64,000 nucleotides of DNA from Agrobacterium salinitolerans. Its GTDB lineage: Bacteria; Pseudomonadota; Alphaproteobacteria; Rhizobiales; Rhizobiaceae. Of the stretch, positions 32,169-42,762 are shown in pieces. Numbering within the stretch: the stretch's first letter is position 1; every line of letters begins with the position of its first letter. The notes beneath the pieces are model-generated. The model was given only the letters and a program-made list of their open reading frames with translations, did no database searches and was not told the DNA's origin. The position numbers and the translations under genes are program-made. Location of the stretch: positions 124,001 to 188,000 of the forward strand of contig NZ_MRDH01000006.1 in assembly GCF_002008225.1 (NCBI RefSeq), given 5' to 3'.

Positions 32169-35012
32169 ATGCTCGAAAAGACCTACGATTCCGCTTCCGT
32201 CGAACCGAAAATCGCCAAAGCCTGGGACGAGGCTAACGCTTTTCGTGCCGGCGCCAACGCCAAACCGGGTGCGGAAACCTTCACCATCGTCATTCCGCCG
32301 CCGAATGTGACCGGCTCCCTGCATATGGGCCACGCGCTCAACAACACGCTGCAGGATATATTGGTCCGCTTCGAGCGCATGCGCGGCAAGGACGTGCTGT
32401 GGCAGCCGGGCATGGACCATGCCGGCATCGCCACGCAGATGGTCGTCGAGCGCAAGCTGATGGAACAGCAGCTTCCGGGCCGCCGCGATATGGGCCGTGA
32501 GGCTTTCGTCGAAAAGGTTTGGGAATGGAAGGCCGAATCCGGTGGCCTCATCTTCAACCAGCTGAAACGTCTCGGCGCCTCCTGCGACTGGTCGCGGGAA
32601 CGCTTTACCATGGATGAAGGCCTCTCCGAAGCGGTTCTCGAAGTTTTCGTCACGCTCTACAAGCAGGGCCTGATCTACAAGGACAAGCGCCTCGTCAACT
32701 GGGATCCGAAGCTGCTGACGGCGATTTCCGACATGGAAGTCGAGCAGATCGAGATGAAGGGCAATCTCTGGCACCTGCGTTACCCGCTGGAAAAGGGCGT
32801 TACCTATCAGTATCCGGTTGCCTTCGACGAAGAGGGCAAGCCCACCGAGTTCGAAACCCGCGATTACATCGTCGTCGCAACGACGCGTCCGGAAACGATG
32901 CTCGGCGATACCGGCATTGCGGTGAACCCGGAAGACGAGCGTTACAGGGGCATCGTCGGCAAGCATGTCATCCTGCCGATCGTCGGACGCAAGATCCCGA
33001 TCGTCGCCGATGACTATGCCGATCCGACGGCCGGCACGGGCGCGGTCAAGATCACGCCTGCGCATGATTTCAACGATTTCGAAGTCGGCAAGCGTTGCGG
33101 CCTGCGCGCCATCAACGTCATGAATATCGACGGCACGATCACCATCAAGGAGAATGAGGATTTCCTTGAAGGCCTCAGCCATCCGGCTGCGCTGCATGGC
33201 GCATGGGACCGTCTGGAAGGGCAGGACCGTTTTACCGCCCGCAGGATCATCGTCGAAATCTTCGAGGAAGCCGGCCTGCTCGACAAGATCGAGCCGCACA
33301 AGCACGTCGTGCCGCATGGCGATCGTGGCGGTGTGCCGATCGAGCCGCGCCTGACCGACCAATGGTGGGTGGACAACAAGACGCTTGCCCAGCCGGCGAT
33401 TGCCTCGGTGCGCGAAGGCCGCACCAATTTCGTGCCGAAGAACTGGGAAAACACCTACTTCCAGTGGATGGAGAACATCCAGCCCTGGTGCATCTCGCGG
33501 CAATTGTGGTGGGGACACCAGATTCCGGCATGGTATGGCCCGGACGGGCAGGTCTTCGTTGAGAAAACCGAGGAAGAGGCGCTTCAGGCGGCCATCCAGC
33601 ATTATATTGCCCATGAAGGTCCATGGAAGGCCTGGGTGGAAGAGAAGCTCGAAAACTTCAAGCCGGGTGAAATCCTAACGCGCGACGAAGACGTGCTCGA
33701 CACCTGGTTCTCGTCGGCGCTCTGGCCGTTCTCGACCCTTGGCTGGCCCGAGCAGACGCCGGAACTGGCGCGTTATTATCCGACCAACGTGCTGGTGACC
33801 GGTTTTGACATCATCCCCTTCTGGGTTGTCCGCATGATGCAGATGGGCCTGCATTTCATGAAGGACGATGCCGGCAACCCGGTCGAGCCCTTCAGCACGG
33901 TCTATATCCATGCGCTGGTTCGCGACAAGAACGGCCAGAAGATGTCGAAGTCCAAGGGCAACGTCATCGATCCGCTGGAACTGATCGATGAATATGGTGC
34001 GGATGCGCTGCGTTTCACGCTGGCCATCATGGCGGCGCAGGGCCGCGACGTGAAGCTCGATCCGGCGCGTATCGCCGGTTATCGCAACTTCGGCACCAAG
34101 CTGTGGAATGCGACCCGTTTTGCCGAGATGAACGGCGTGAAGCGCGATCCGCATTTCCTCGCCGAGACCGCGTCGCTGACGATCAATCGCTGGATCTTGA
34201 CCGAGCTTGCCAATACGGCGCGCGACGTGACGGCGGCGCTTGAGAACTTCCGTTTCAACGACGCCTCCGGAATTCTCTACCGTTTCGTCTGGAACCAGTT
34301 CTGCGACTGGTATCTGGAACTGCTGAAGCCTGTCTTCAGCGGCGAAGACGAAGAAGCGAAGAGGGAATCGCAGGCCTGCGCGGCCTATGTTCTGGACGAG
34401 ATCTACAAGCTGCTGCATCCCTTCATGCCCTTCATGACCGAAGAACTGTGGGCACATACGGCCGGCGAGGGCGAGGAGCGCGACGATCTGCTCTGCCTCA
34501 CCGACTGGCCGGAGCCGGAATTCCGCGACGATGCGGCAGCCGCCGAAATCAACTGGCTGATCGATCTCGTCTCCGGCATTCGCTCCGCGCGCGCGGAGAT
34601 GAACGTGCCGCCGGGCGCTACCGCCTCGCTGGTGGTCGTCGGTGCCAATACCTCCACGGAAGCGCGACTGGACCGCCATGCCGCGGCCATCCGGCGCCTG
34701 GCGCGGGCGGATGAAATCCGCGCTGCCGATGTCGCGCCGAAGGGTTCGGCCCAGATCATCGTCGGTGAGGCCACGGTCTGCCTGCCGCTCGGCAACCTCG
34801 TCGATCTCGCGGCTGAACAGGCCCGGCTCGAAAAGGCGATCGGCAAGGTGGATGCGGAAATGGAACGCATCGACAAGAAGCTGTCGAACGAGAAGTTCGT
34901 GGCCAATGCCGATCCGGAAGTCGTGGCCGCCGAGCGCGAGCGCAAGGCGGAGCTGGAAGTGCAGCTTGCAAGCTTGAGAACAGCGCTTACACGGGTCAGC
35001 GAAGCCGGATAA
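32169..35012 (+). CDS. valS: Valyl-tRNA synthetase
   Basis: A 947-residue class I synthetase that charges tRNA-Val. The HIGH-type motif is HMGH at 52-55 (NVTGSLHMGHAL) and the KMSKS motif is at 591-595. The CP1 editing domain contains TTRPETMLGDT (about 240). The C-terminal 70 residues are the valyl-specific coiled coil (LEKAIGKVDAEMERIDKKLS). Length is normal. An AGGAA site lies just before the ATG, and a terminator follows. Confidence 0.98.
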   Translation: MLEKTYDSASVEPKIAKAWDEANAFRAGANAKPGAETFTIVIPPPNVTGSLHMGHALNNTLQDILVRFERMRGKDVLWQPGMDHAGIATQMVVERKLMEQQLPGRRDMGREAFVEKVWEWKAESGGLIFNQLKRLGASCDWSRERFTMDEGLSEAVLEVFVTLYKQGLIYKDKRLVNWDPKLLTAISDMEVEQIEMKGNLWHLRYPLEKGVTYQYPVAFDEEGKPTEFETRDYIVVATTRPETMLGDTGIAVNPEDERYRGIVGKHVILPIVGRKIPIVADDYADPTAGTGAVKITPAHDFNDFEVGKRCGLRAINVMNIDGTITIKENEDFLEGLSHPAALHGAWDRLEGQDRFTARRIIVEIFEEAGLLDKIEPHKHVVPHGDRGGVPIEPRLTDQWWVDNKTLAQPAIASVREGRTNFVPKNWENTYFQWMENIQPWCISRQLWWGHQIPAWYGPDGQVFVEKTEEEALQAAIQHYIAHEGPWKAWVEEKLENFKPGEILTRDEDVLDTWFSSALWPFSTLGWPEQTPELARYYPTNVLVTGFDIIPFWVVRMMQMGLHFMKDDAGNPVEPFSTVYIHALVRDKNGQKMSKSKGNVIDPLELIDEYGADALRFTLAIMAAQGRDVKLDPARIAGYRNFGTKLWNATRFAEMNGVKRDPHFLAETASLTINRWILTELANTARDVTAALENFRFNDASGILYRFVWNQFCDWYLELLKPVFSGEDEEAKRESQACAAYVLDEIYKLLHPFMPFMTEELWAHTAGEGEERDDLLCLTDWPEPEFRDDAAAAEINWLIDLVSGIRSARAEMNVPPGATASLVVVGANTSTEARLDRHAAAIRRLARADEIRAADVAPKGSAQIIVGEATVCLPLGNLVDLAAEQARLEKAIGKVDAEMERIDKKLSNEKFVANADPEVVAAERERKAELEVQLASLRTALTRVSEAG

Positions 35013-35040
35013 TAGCTGCCTCCGTCATTTACGAATACAA

Positions 35041-35069
35041 AACGCCTCCTCGAAAAGGGGGCGTTTTTT
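35041..35069 (+). terminator. Terminator of valS
   Basis: AACGCCTCC pairs with GGGGGCGTT (one wobble) and is followed by a T run. Confidence 0.9.
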
Positions 35070-35471
35070 GTTTTTGCGGAACAATTCGCCCCGGTTGATT
35101 GCTGCGCCGCAACGACGAATCACGCGGGTTCGAAAGAGCGATTATTTCAGGCCATGCCCGCCCGAAAACCTTTGGAACAGCCAAAAAATCCAACAAAAAC
35201 GGCCTGATAAGTGCGTTTCTTCGGGAAACTCGCAAGTGTGGTTATTTGGCGACAATTCCTGTCTCAAGTGGGAATTTGTTTCATTTTATGTCTGATTGCT
35301 CCAATTGGATTAGAAAAATAACCTAAAATGACTATTTAAGGGCATACGCATAAAATTCTTACGTAAAAAATGGAGAAGTGTCGCGGAACTGTGCCAGTGT
35401 GCGGCAGATTGTCATTTGCCGCGAAGCGCTTCACTCTTTTGACGATCACATTGCCTTGATTGGGGAGAGAG
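35070..35471. other. Intergenic region before the FadL-type gene
   Basis: About 400 bases. I see no gene; short frames here have no ribosome sites. It presumably holds the promoter of the porin gene. AT content rises towards 35300-35350. Confidence 0.5.
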
Positions 35472-36761
35472 ATGGCAAAAACTGCAATTTTTCGCGGCGC
35501 GGTATGTTTCGCAGTCAGCATCGCGGCGGTAACGCCTTCACTGGCCGGCGGCCTTGAGCGTGGCGGTTACAATATCGACCTGCTGTTCGATCCGTCCGAT
35601 TATGTTCTCGACAGTTCCGCAACCTTCGTCGCGCCGCAGCGCAAGGTGGAGAATGCGCGCGACAACCCGGCAAAGAGCGGTCCCTTACCTGCTTCTTGGT
35701 CAAGCACCGCAGACGACTCTGAAAACTTCTGGTCGACCCGCGTCGGTGCCAAGGCGGCAATCGGCGATTTCGGCGACTGCATGTTCGATTATTCGCAGCC
35801 CTGGGGCGCACATCTCAATCCCGGCATCTGGCAGGGATCGAGCTACAATATCGAGACCAAGGTCAAGTCGCACAATTACGCTACCACCTGCCGGGTGAAG
35901 TTCGATCTTGGCAAAGGCGACTTCTCGATCATCGGCGGCGGTTTCTACCAGGAGATCAGCGGTTATAAATACCGTCAGGTTCTCGGGCCGGCCGTTCTGG
36001 GCCTCAATCCGGCCTGGTCCAGCTTCAGCGGCGTTGGCAAACTTGAGATGGAAGGTGATGGCTGGGGCTGGCGCGCCGGCATGGCCTATGAGATTCCAGA
36101 GATCGCCTTCCGTGCGAGCCTTGTTTATAACAGCGCCGTCGATCACGACTTGACCGGCTTCGCCGATGTCAGGGCGATTCCGCAGACGCCGCCGTCCATT
36201 TCTCCGACGCTTGCGAAATACGGCGGCAAGCTCGTGCCGATCTATGGCTCTGTTTCCATGCCAGACAGTATCGAACTCAAGGTGCAATCCGGCATTGCGC
36301 CGGACTGGCTTGCTTTCGGTTCGGTGAAATGGACCGACTGGAGCCAGATTCAGGTCATTCCTTTCTGCGCTGTCGGCACGTCACCTTGCGTTCCCGCTGG
36401 ACAAGACACGTTGAACACGCTCGACCTGTTTTACCGCGATGGCTGGACGATTTCCGGTGGCGTTGGCCACAAGTTCAATGAGCAGTGGAGTGGCGCTGTG
36501 AGCCTGACCTGGGATCGCGGTACATCGACTGTCATCGGCACCCAGACCGACACCTGGACGCTGGGCACGCAGATTGTCTACTCCCCGAACAAGAATATCG
36601 AGTTCAAGATTGCCGGTGCTCTCGGCCTCCTGACCTCCGGCAGCTCTTCCATTAATGGCGGACCGTGCGGTGCCGGGTTCACTTGCGGCAACGAGGTGGG
36701 CTACGACTTCGGCAACGACCTCGTGGCAGCAATCTCCACGGGCGTGAAGGTCAAATTCTGA
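35472..36761 (+). CDS. OmpP1/FadL/TodX-type outer-membrane transporter
   Basis: A 429-residue precursor with signal peptide (cut after PSLAG near residue 22) and the FadL family pattern: ERGGYNIDLLFDPSDYVLDS, repeated amphipathic strands, SFSGVGKLEMEGDGWGWRAG (the FadL D/G-rich turn) and a C-terminal strand ending in aromatic F (VKVKF). Such 14-stranded barrels carry fatty acids or other hydrophobic compounds across the outer membrane. The start follows GGGAGAGAG. Monocistronic, with its own terminator. Confidence 0.9.
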   Translation: MAKTAIFRGAVCFAVSIAAVTPSLAGGLERGGYNIDLLFDPSDYVLDSSATFVAPQRKVENARDNPAKSGPLPASWSSTADDSENFWSTRVGAKAAIGDFGDCMFDYSQPWGAHLNPGIWQGSSYNIETKVKSHNYATTCRVKFDLGKGDFSIIGGGFYQEISGYKYRQVLGPAVLGLNPAWSSFSGVGKLEMEGDGWGWRAGMAYEIPEIAFRASLVYNSAVDHDLTGFADVRAIPQTPPSISPTLAKYGGKLVPIYGSVSMPDSIELKVQSGIAPDWLAFGSVKWTDWSQIQVIPFCAVGTSPCVPAGQDTLNTLDLFYRDGWTISGGVGHKFNEQWSGAVSLTWDRGTSTVIGTQTDTWTLGTQIVYSPNKNIEFKIAGALGLLTSGSSSINGGPCGAGFTCGNEVGYDFGNDLVAAISTGVKVKF

Positions 36762-36790
36762 CAGCATCCTTCCGCAGATGCTAAAATAAA

Positions 36791-36817
36791 GGTCCGGTTT
36801 ACCAGCCGGGCCTTTTT
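36791..36817 (+). terminator. Terminator of the FadL-type gene
   Basis: GGTCCGG and CCGGGCC arms (one wobble) followed by TTTTT, about 30 bases after the stop. Confidence 0.85.
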
Positions 36818-37323
36818 CGTGCGCGACTATGATTCCTGCTCGATAAAATTTTCTAGGCCGAAAGTTTTGTGACGATTTGGCAACACTTTTCTGCAAGCGT
36901 GTGGTCGCGTTGGAATGTGAGCATATCTGTCCATTTCCCGCCACAAACAGGGTGCTTGGCTTATGTTTAGGGACGCGGGAATGGAAGAACATGCAGGCGT
37001 TTGATGTGGTGATGCGCAAGGCCGGAAAGTGAAAACGGGTTTGGATTCAGGGTTTAAGCAAGTAATACGGGAATTACATCCGGCATTCTTGTTCAGGTCT
37101 GACCGGTGGACGGTTAAATGCCGTTATATTGCCGGAAATTATGCCTATATCTGTCTCACTGGAAAATTAGGGCAGTTGCTGCAAAAGACCACCGGTGGTG
37201 CGCTGGAAAGTGCTGCCGGAAAGACGCAGTGTGTTCGAAAAATCGCGACCCGGCGGAGTTCGGCTTTGCAGTATTCCGCAAGTATTGGCTATATGCCGGG
37301 AAGAGTGAGAGAAGTTCGCTGAA
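36818..37323 (+). promoter_or_regulatory. Long exoR upstream region
   Basis: About 500 bases without a convincing gene; one open frame of 97 codons ends just before exoR but has poor codon pattern and no ribosome site. In Sinorhizobium exoR is autoregulated through the ExoS/ChvI system, so ChvI sites may lie here; I cannot define one by eye. Confidence 0.45.
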
Positions 37324-38118
37324 ATGCTGAAATGTGAAGCCAACGTTTTAAAGCCGCTCCTCATGGGCATGTTGCTTGCGTCGCTCGCAATGCCTGCTGC
37401 GGCTTTTGACATCAATGCGGGCGTGACCAAGGAATCCGGCCCCTTCGACCTGTTCAAGTTCGGCTTCAAGGCCTACAAGAACGGCAACAAGGGCGAAGCC
37501 GTCGAGGCCTATCGCTATGCGGCTGAAAAAGGCCATACCGGCTCTCGCTGGGCGCTTGCCAATATGTATGCCTATGGCGACGGCGTTGCCAAGAACGACT
37601 TCGAAGCTTTCAAGATCTACAGCGAAATCGCCAGCCAGGGCGTTGAGCCCGGTTCGGAAGATACCGGCTTTTTTGTCAATGCGCTGCTTTCCCTTGCCGA
37701 TTATTACCGTCACGGCATTCCCGGCAGCCCGGTGAAGATGGACCTGTCGCAGGCCCGCCAGCTTTATTTCCAGGTTGCCTCCACCTTTGGCGTCGCGGAG
37801 GCGCAGTTCCGTCTGGCGGAGATGATTCTCGCCGGCGAGGGCGGTCGCGCCGACGTGCAGCAGGCCAAGAAGTGGCTCAATCAGGCCCGCAAACACGGCC
37901 ATGCCGGCGCGATGTCGATCTTCGGCAACCTGATCTTCCAGGAAGGTCAAACGACGCGGGGGCTGGCCTTCATGACCGCTGCGCTCGACAAATGCGCGGC
38001 GGCGGACTGTACCTGGATACAGAACCTGCAGGAGCAGGCTTTTTCGCTCGCCGGTGAGAAGGATCGCCGCGCGGCAATCGCACTCGCACAGAACATGCAG
38101 TTTAGCGATCCGGATTGA
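37324..38118 (+). CDS. exoR: Periplasmic regulator ExoR of the ChvG/ChvI system
   Basis: A 264-residue protein that I recognise as ExoR, the periplasmic repressor of the ChvG (ExoS)/ChvI two-component system controlling succinoglycan, motility, biofilm and acid-induced virulence. The signal peptide ends AMPAAA before FDINAGVTKESGPFDLFKFG. Sel1-like repeats follow (GHTGSRWALANMYAYGDG, AEAQFRLAEMILAGEGG, GHAGAMSIFGNLIFQEG). In relatives the mature protein binds ChvG and is degraded under acid. A 16-17 bp tandem repeat spans its stop codon. Confidence 0.95.
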   Translation: MLKCEANVLKPLLMGMLLASLAMPAAAFDINAGVTKESGPFDLFKFGFKAYKNGNKGEAVEAYRYAAEKGHTGSRWALANMYAYGDGVAKNDFEAFKIYSEIASQGVEPGSEDTGFFVNALLSLADYYRHGIPGSPVKMDLSQARQLYFQVASTFGVAEAQFRLAEMILAGEGGRADVQQAKKWLNQARKHGHAGAMSIFGNLIFQEGQTTRGLAFMTAALDKCAAADCTWIQNLQEQAFSLAGEKDRRAAIALAQNMQFSDPD

Positions 38119-38158
38119 GAGTTGGCCGGATTGAGAGATGGCCCGGATTGAGAATGGC
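38110..38158 (+). repeat. Three tandem CCGGATTGAGA repeats across the exoR stop
   Basis: Copies at 38110-38125, 38126-38142 and 38143-38158, each about 16-17 bases and starting CCGGATTGAGA. The first contains the exoR stop codon. Confidence 0.85.
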
Positions 38159-38192
38159 GATCAGGGTGGTTTCTTCCGCCTGAAGGGGCCGG

Positions 38193-38990
38193 TCAGCCGA
38201 CTGGATTGAAAGCGAAATAACCGCAGACCGGCACATGGTCGGACGGTTTTTCCCAGGCCCGCACATGTTTTTCGATGCTGACGGATTCCAGCCTGTCCGC
38301 GGCTTCGGCTGACAGCATCAGATGATCGATGCGGATGCCGTTGTTTTTTGGCCATGCGCCAGCCTGATAATCCCAGAAGGAATAAAGTCCTGCTTCATCC
38401 GTCGTCGCCCGCGCGGCATCGGTGAAACCGAGATTCTCCAGCTTGCGGAAGGCTGCGCGTGTTTTCGGCAGGAACAGGGCGTCGCCTTCCCAGACACGAG
38501 GGTCGTGGCAATCGAAGGGTTCGGGAATGACATTATAGTCGCCGGCCAGGATCAGCGGCTCTTCCATTGCAAGGCGATCTTCGGCAAAGCGCTGCAGGCG
38601 CTCCATCCAGGCAAGCTTGTAGGGATATTTCACCGGATCGTCTGGCGGATTGCCGTTCGGCAGGTAAAGCGAGCAGACGCGGATCGCGCCGCCTTCCACG
38701 GAAAACACGCCTTCGATGAAACGGGCCTGTTCATCGGCATCATCGCCCGGCAGGCCACGGTTGACCTCGTCCGGCTTCACCTTCGAGAGCAGCGCGACGC
38801 CGTTAAAACCCTTCTGTCCGTGAGTCTCGACGTGATAACCGAGCGCCTCAATCTCCAGCCGGGGAAAACCCTCGTCAATCGACTTGATTTCCTGAAGGCA
38901 GACGATGTCAGGCGATGAATCCTTCAGCCACTGGCAGAGGTTTTCGATACGCGCCTTGACGCCATTGATGTTCCAGGTGGCAATCTTCAT
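38193..38990 (-). CDS. xthA: Exodeoxyribonuclease III (AP endonuclease)
   Basis: A 265-residue endonuclease/exonuclease/phosphatase-fold enzyme for base-excision repair. It begins MKIATWNINGVKARIENLCQ and has CLQEIK (metal-binding E), LAGDYNVIPEP, and the C-terminal RIDHLMLS and SDHVPV (catalytic D-H pair). Length is normal. The ATG has GGGAAAC upstream. It faces exoR convergently. Confidence 0.95.
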   Translation of the reverse strand: MKIATWNINGVKARIENLCQWLKDSSPDIVCLQEIKSIDEGFPRLEIEALGYHVETHGQKGFNGVALLSKVKPDEVNRGLPGDDADEQARFIEGVFSVEGGAIRVCSLYLPNGNPPDDPVKYPYKLAWMERLQRFAEDRLAMEEPLILAGDYNVIPEPFDCHDPRVWEGDALFLPKTRAAFRKLENLGFTDAARATTDEAGLYSFWDYQAGAWPKNNGIRIDHLMLSAEAADRLESVSIEKHVRAWEKPSDHVPVCGYFAFNPVG

Positions 38991-39085
38991 CGGAGTTTCC
39001 CTTTTGTGGGGGTACTTTTACCCGATGCAAAACCGATTGCCACCGTTTTTGGAAGGTGGTGGCGAGGATGTGGTGGATAGAATCG

Positions 39086-39418
39086 TCAGATCGAGAAGCT
39101 GGTGCCGCAGCCGCAGCTTGCCACGGCATTGGGGTTCTTGATCTGGAAGGACTGGCCCAGAAGATTATCGACGAAGTCGATTTCGGAGCCGGCCATATAG
39201 ATGACCGACATGCTGTCGATCAGCACCTTGGCGTCGCCGCGGGCAATCACGATGTCGTCATCGGTTTTGTCTTCGGCCAGATCGAATTTGTAGGAGAAGC
39301 CCGAGCAGCCGCCGCCTTCCACCGAGACGCGCAGCGCCTGTTTGCCGGCGTCGGCGGCGACGATCTGGGCGATTCGCTTTGCCGCGGCTTCCGAAAGGGT
39401 AATGTCGCTGTTTTCCAT
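39086..39418 (-). CDS. erpA: A-type iron-sulfur cluster insertion protein
   Basis: A 110-residue ErpA/IscA-type carrier with the three conserved cysteines: GGGCSGFSY at about 37-45 and SCGCGTSF near the C-terminus. The opening ITLSEAAAKRIAQIV is typical. It delivers Fe-S clusters to target enzymes. AGGAGGAACGAC upstream gives a strong start. ErpA rather than IscA is suggested by the acid-rich middle; the distinction is not certain. Confidence 0.9.
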   Translation of the reverse strand: MENSDITLSEAAAKRIAQIVAADAGKQALRVSVEGGGCSGFSYKFDLAEDKTDDDIVIARGDAKVLIDSMSVIYMAGSEIDFVDNLLGQSFQIKNPNAVASCGCGTSFSI

Positions 39419-39644
39419 GTCGTTCCTCCTGCCGGGGTCAAGAACCGGAGAGCAATAATCTCGTTGTCACCATTATAAACCGGTCAAATTAACGGTCTAT
39501 AGCCTGTGTGAAGGCGGTCAGCGCGGCGATGATGCTTTGCGCCGACCTCTGCGATAGGTATGAAGGGTAAATGAAAAGGTCAATGGCCGAGGTGAAAAGG
39601 AAGTCACAGTCTAGGTCATGGCGGCGAAGACAACAGGTGGATGC

Positions 39645-40862
39645 ATGATCATAGACCAGCGCGCATTGGGTTTCGGAAGCGGTGAGAGGGCGGTTTTCGC
39701 CTCGGATCCATGGACCACGCGCGGGCGTCTTTTTCCCGAAGAGGGAAGCCTGACGCGTTCCGAATTCCAGCGCGACCGCGACCGCATCGTTCACACGACG
39801 GCCTTTCGCCGCCTGAAGCACAAGACCCAGGTCTTCATCAGCCCTGACGGAGACCACTATCGCACGCGGCTTACCCACACCATCGAGGTGGCGCAGATCG
39901 CCCGTGCGCTCGCCCGTGCGCTGAAGCTGGATGAGGATCTGGCCGAGGGCGTGGCGCTGGTGCATGATTTCGGCCACACGCCCTTCGGCCATACCGGCGA
40001 AGACGCGCTGGATGCGGTGCTGCTCCCCTATGGCGGCTTCGATCATAACGCCCAGTCGCTGCGCATCGTCACCAAGCTGGAGCGCCGTTATGCCGAATAT
40101 GACGGTATCAACCTCACCTGGGAGACGCTGGAAGGTCTCGTCAAACACAATGGTCCGCTGGTGAATGCGAAGGGCGAGGGGATCAAGGGGCCGGTTCCGC
40201 TGCCCATCCTCGAATATTGCGAGCAGCAGGATCTGGAAATCGGCAGCTATGCGAGCCTCGAGGCGCAGGTGGCGGCGATTGCCGATGACATCGCTTATAA
40301 TACCCACGATATCGATGACGGATTGCGTGCCGGCTATCTCACTTTCGAGATGCTGGAAGAGGTGCCATTCCTCAGCGGACTGATGGCGCAGGTGCGGGCG
40401 AAATATCCCGTGCTCGACAAGGAGCGTTTTGCCAATGAGATCATGCGCCGCCAGATCACCCATATGGTCGAGGATGTGATCGGCGTTGCCCAGCAGAATC
40501 TTGCCCGCCTGAAACCACGAAGCGCGGCCGATATCCGCGCCGCCGATTTCACCGTCGCGACCTTCTCGCCGGAAATGGCCGAGACCGACCGGCAGATCAA
40601 GAAGCTGCTGTTCGGCCATATCTACCGCCATCCGGAAATCATGCGCATCCGCGCCGGTGCCACGCAGATCGTTACCGATCTTTTCCACCGTTATATGGAA
40701 GTGCCGGCGGAAATGCAGAGCCATTACTGGGTGGACAGCATTTCCGGCATGAGCGTGGCCGCAAAAGCCCGGCATGTGGGCGACTATCTGGCCGGCATGA
40801 CCGATAGTTATGCACTGCGCGCCCACCAGCGGCTGTTTGACCACACCCCCGATTTGCGATAG
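39645..40862 (+). CDS. dgt: dGTP triphosphohydrolase-like protein
   Basis: A 405-residue HD-domain hydrolase that cleaves dNTPs to nucleoside and triphosphate. The HD motif is complete: [13 protein letters not shown] (H), LVHDFGH (H107, D108) and [12 protein letters not shown] (D). The N-terminal [11 protein letters not shown]-like motif is [12 protein letters not shown]. The ATG at 39645 after AGGTGG gives the usual length; an ATG at 39618 would add nine residues. It lies immediately before argS in the same direction, as in other rhizobia. Confidence 0.93.
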   Translation: MIIDQRALGFGSGERAVFASDPWTTRGRLFPEEGSLTRSEFQRDRDRIVHTTAFRRLKHKTQVFISPDGDHYRTRLTHTIEVAQIARALARALKLDEDLAEGVALVHDFGHTPFGHTGEDALDAVLLPYGGFDHNAQSLRIVTKLERRYAEYDGINLTWETLEGLVKHNGPLVNAKGEGIKGPVPLPILEYCEQQDLEIGSYASLEAQVAAIADDIAYNTHDIDDGLRAGYLTFEMLEEVPFLSGLMAQVRAKYPVLDKERFANEIMRRQITHMVEDVIGVAQQNLARLKPRSAADIRAADFTVATFSPEMAETDRQIKKLLFGHIYRHPEIMRIRAGATQIVTDLFHRYMEVPAEMQSHYWVDSISGMSVAAKARHVGDYLAGMTDSYALRAHQRLFDHTPDLR

Positions 40863-40938
40863 GGCAGCGGGCAATCGCGGAGCCGACCCGGTTATGATGG
40901 CCGGACATAAACAGAAGCCCTTCGCGCAGGTTGGAACG

Positions 40939-42696
40939 ATGAACATTTTTGCTGATTTCGATACCAGGATCAAAAACGCGCTCGAGACCCTCGATCTCGT
41001 GAAAGAGAACCGCGAAAAGGTCGATTTCAGTCGAATTACCGTCGAATCCCCGCGCGATCTCAGCCACGGCGATGTTGCAACCAATGCCGCCATGGTGCTG
41101 GCCAAGCCGCTCGGCACCAATCCGCGCGCGCTCGCCGAACTCATCGTGCCCGCGCTTCAGGCGGATAGCGATGTCGACAGCGTCAATGTCGCGGGTCCTG
41201 GTTTCATCAATCTCAAGGTCTCGGTCGGTTACTGGCAGCGTCTTTTGGCAGACATGATCGGGCAGGGCATCGATTTCGGCCGCTCCACCATCGGTTCCGG
41301 CCAGAAGATCAACGTCGAATATGTCTCCGCCAATCCGACAGGCCCGATGCATGTCGGCCATTGCCGTGGCGCCGTTGTGGGCGACACGCTGGCGAACCTG
41401 CTGGCATTCGCAGGCTACGGCGTTACCAAGGAATATTACATCAACGATGCCGGCTCGCAGATCGATGTACTGGCCCGTTCCGTCTTCCTGCGCTACCGCG
41501 AGGCGCTCGGCGAAGATATCGGCACCATTCCGTCCGGTCTTTACCCCGGCGACTACCTCGTTCCCGTCGGCCAGGCGCTGGCGGATGAATATGGCATCAA
41601 GCTGCGCGCCATGCCCGAGGAAAAGTGGATGCCTATCGTCAAGAACAAGGCGATCGACGCGATGATGGCGATGATCCGCGAGGATCTGGCGCTGCTCAAC
41701 GTCCGGCACGACGTGTTCTTCTCGGAGCGCACGCTGCATGAGGGCAATGGCGGTCCGATCCTCTCTGCTATCAATGACCTGACGTTCAAGGGCCATGTCT
41801 ACAAGGGCACCCTGCCGCCACCGAAGGGCGAATTGCCTGACGACTGGGAAGACCGCGAACAGACGCTGTTCCGCTCCACCGAGGTGGGCGACGACATGGA
41901 CCGCGCGCTGATGAAATCGGACGGTTCCTACACCTATTTCGCCGCGGACGTCGCTTATTTCAAGAACAAGTTCGACCGCGGTTTTTCCGAGATGATCTAT
42001 GTGCTCGGCGCCGACCACGGCGGCTACGTGAAGCGGCTGGAAGCGGTCGCGCGCGCCGTCTCCGAAGGCAAATCGAAACTGACGGTGCTGCTGTGCCAGC
42101 TCGTCAAGCTGTTCCGCGATGGTGAGCCGGTGAAGATGTCGAAGCGCTCCGGCGACTTCGTCACGCTGCGCGATGTTGTCGACGAAGTGGGTCGCGACCC
42201 GGTGCGATTCATGATGCTTTATCGGAAGAATTCCGAGCCGCTGGACTTCGATTTCGCGAAAGTGACCGAACAATCGAAGGATAATCCGGTCTTTTACGTG
42301 CAATATGCGCACGCCCGCTCACAGTCGATCTTCCGGCAGGCGCAGGAAGCGTTTCCGGGGCTTTCTCCTTCGGCTGAGGAGATGGCGGCCTCCGTCGCTT
42401 TGATTAGCGATATCAACGAGTTGCAGCTGGTTGCAAAGCTCGCCGAATATCCGCGCCTGATCGAATCGGCGGCTCTTTCGCACGAGCCGCACCGGCTTGC
42501 TTTTTATCTCTATGACCTCGCCAGTTCCTTCCATGGACACTGGAACAAGGGCAAAGACCAGCCGGAATTACGTTTTATTAACGATAAAAACCGAGAATTG
42601 AGCATTGCCAGACTTGGGCTGGTGAATGCTGTCGCAAATGTTTTGAGGTCCGGCCTCACGCTTTTAGGAGCGGACGCACCTGCCGAAATGCGATAA
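40939..42696 (+). CDS. argS: Arginyl-tRNA synthetase
   Basis: A 585-residue class I synthetase. The N-terminal additional domain is present, the HIGH-type motif is HVGH at 138-141 ([12 protein letters not shown]), and the KMSKS-type motif is [13 protein letters not shown]. The C-terminus is the helical anticodon domain ending [23 protein letters not shown] lies before the ATG at 40939. First of a run of cell-envelope and division genes (SPOR, nagZ, scpAB, tatABC) in one direction. Confidence 0.97.
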   Translation: MNIFADFDTRIKNALETLDLVKENREKVDFSRITVESPRDLSHGDVATNAAMVLAKPLGTNPRALAELIVPALQADSDVDSVNVAGPGFINLKVSVGYWQRLLADMIGQGIDFGRSTIGSGQKINVEYVSANPTGPMHVGHCRGAVVGDTLANLLAFAGYGVTKEYYINDAGSQIDVLARSVFLRYREALGEDIGTIPSGLYPGDYLVPVGQALADEYGIKLRAMPEEKWMPIVKNKAIDAMMAMIREDLALLNVRHDVFFSERTLHEGNGGPILSAINDLTFKGHVYKGTLPPPKGELPDDWEDREQTLFRSTEVGDDMDRALMKSDGSYTYFAADVAYFKNKFDRGFSEMIYVLGADHGGYVKRLEAVARAVSEGKSKLTVLLCQLVKLFRDGEPVKMSKRSGDFVTLRDVVDEVGRDPVRFMMLYRKNSEPLDFDFAKVTEQSKDNPVFYVQYAHARSQSIFRQAQEAFPGLSPSAEEMAASVALISDINELQLVAKLAEYPRLIESAALSHEPHRLAFYLYDLASSFHGHWNKGKDQPELRFINDKNRELSIARLGLVNAVANVLRSGLTLLGADAPAEMR

Positions 42697-42762
42697 CATA
42701 TCACCATTATTTGCTCACAATACGCTGGCAAGAGCTGCAATGCGTAGATGGTGGAACACGTA

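Noticed and set aside
32157-33614. Minus-strand frame of 485 codons opposite valS
   Set aside because: Antisense shadow of valS; valS motifs and length are unambiguous.
37029-37322. 97-codon frame just before exoR
   Set aside because: No ribosome site, mixed composition and no family; the region is more likely the long exoR leader.
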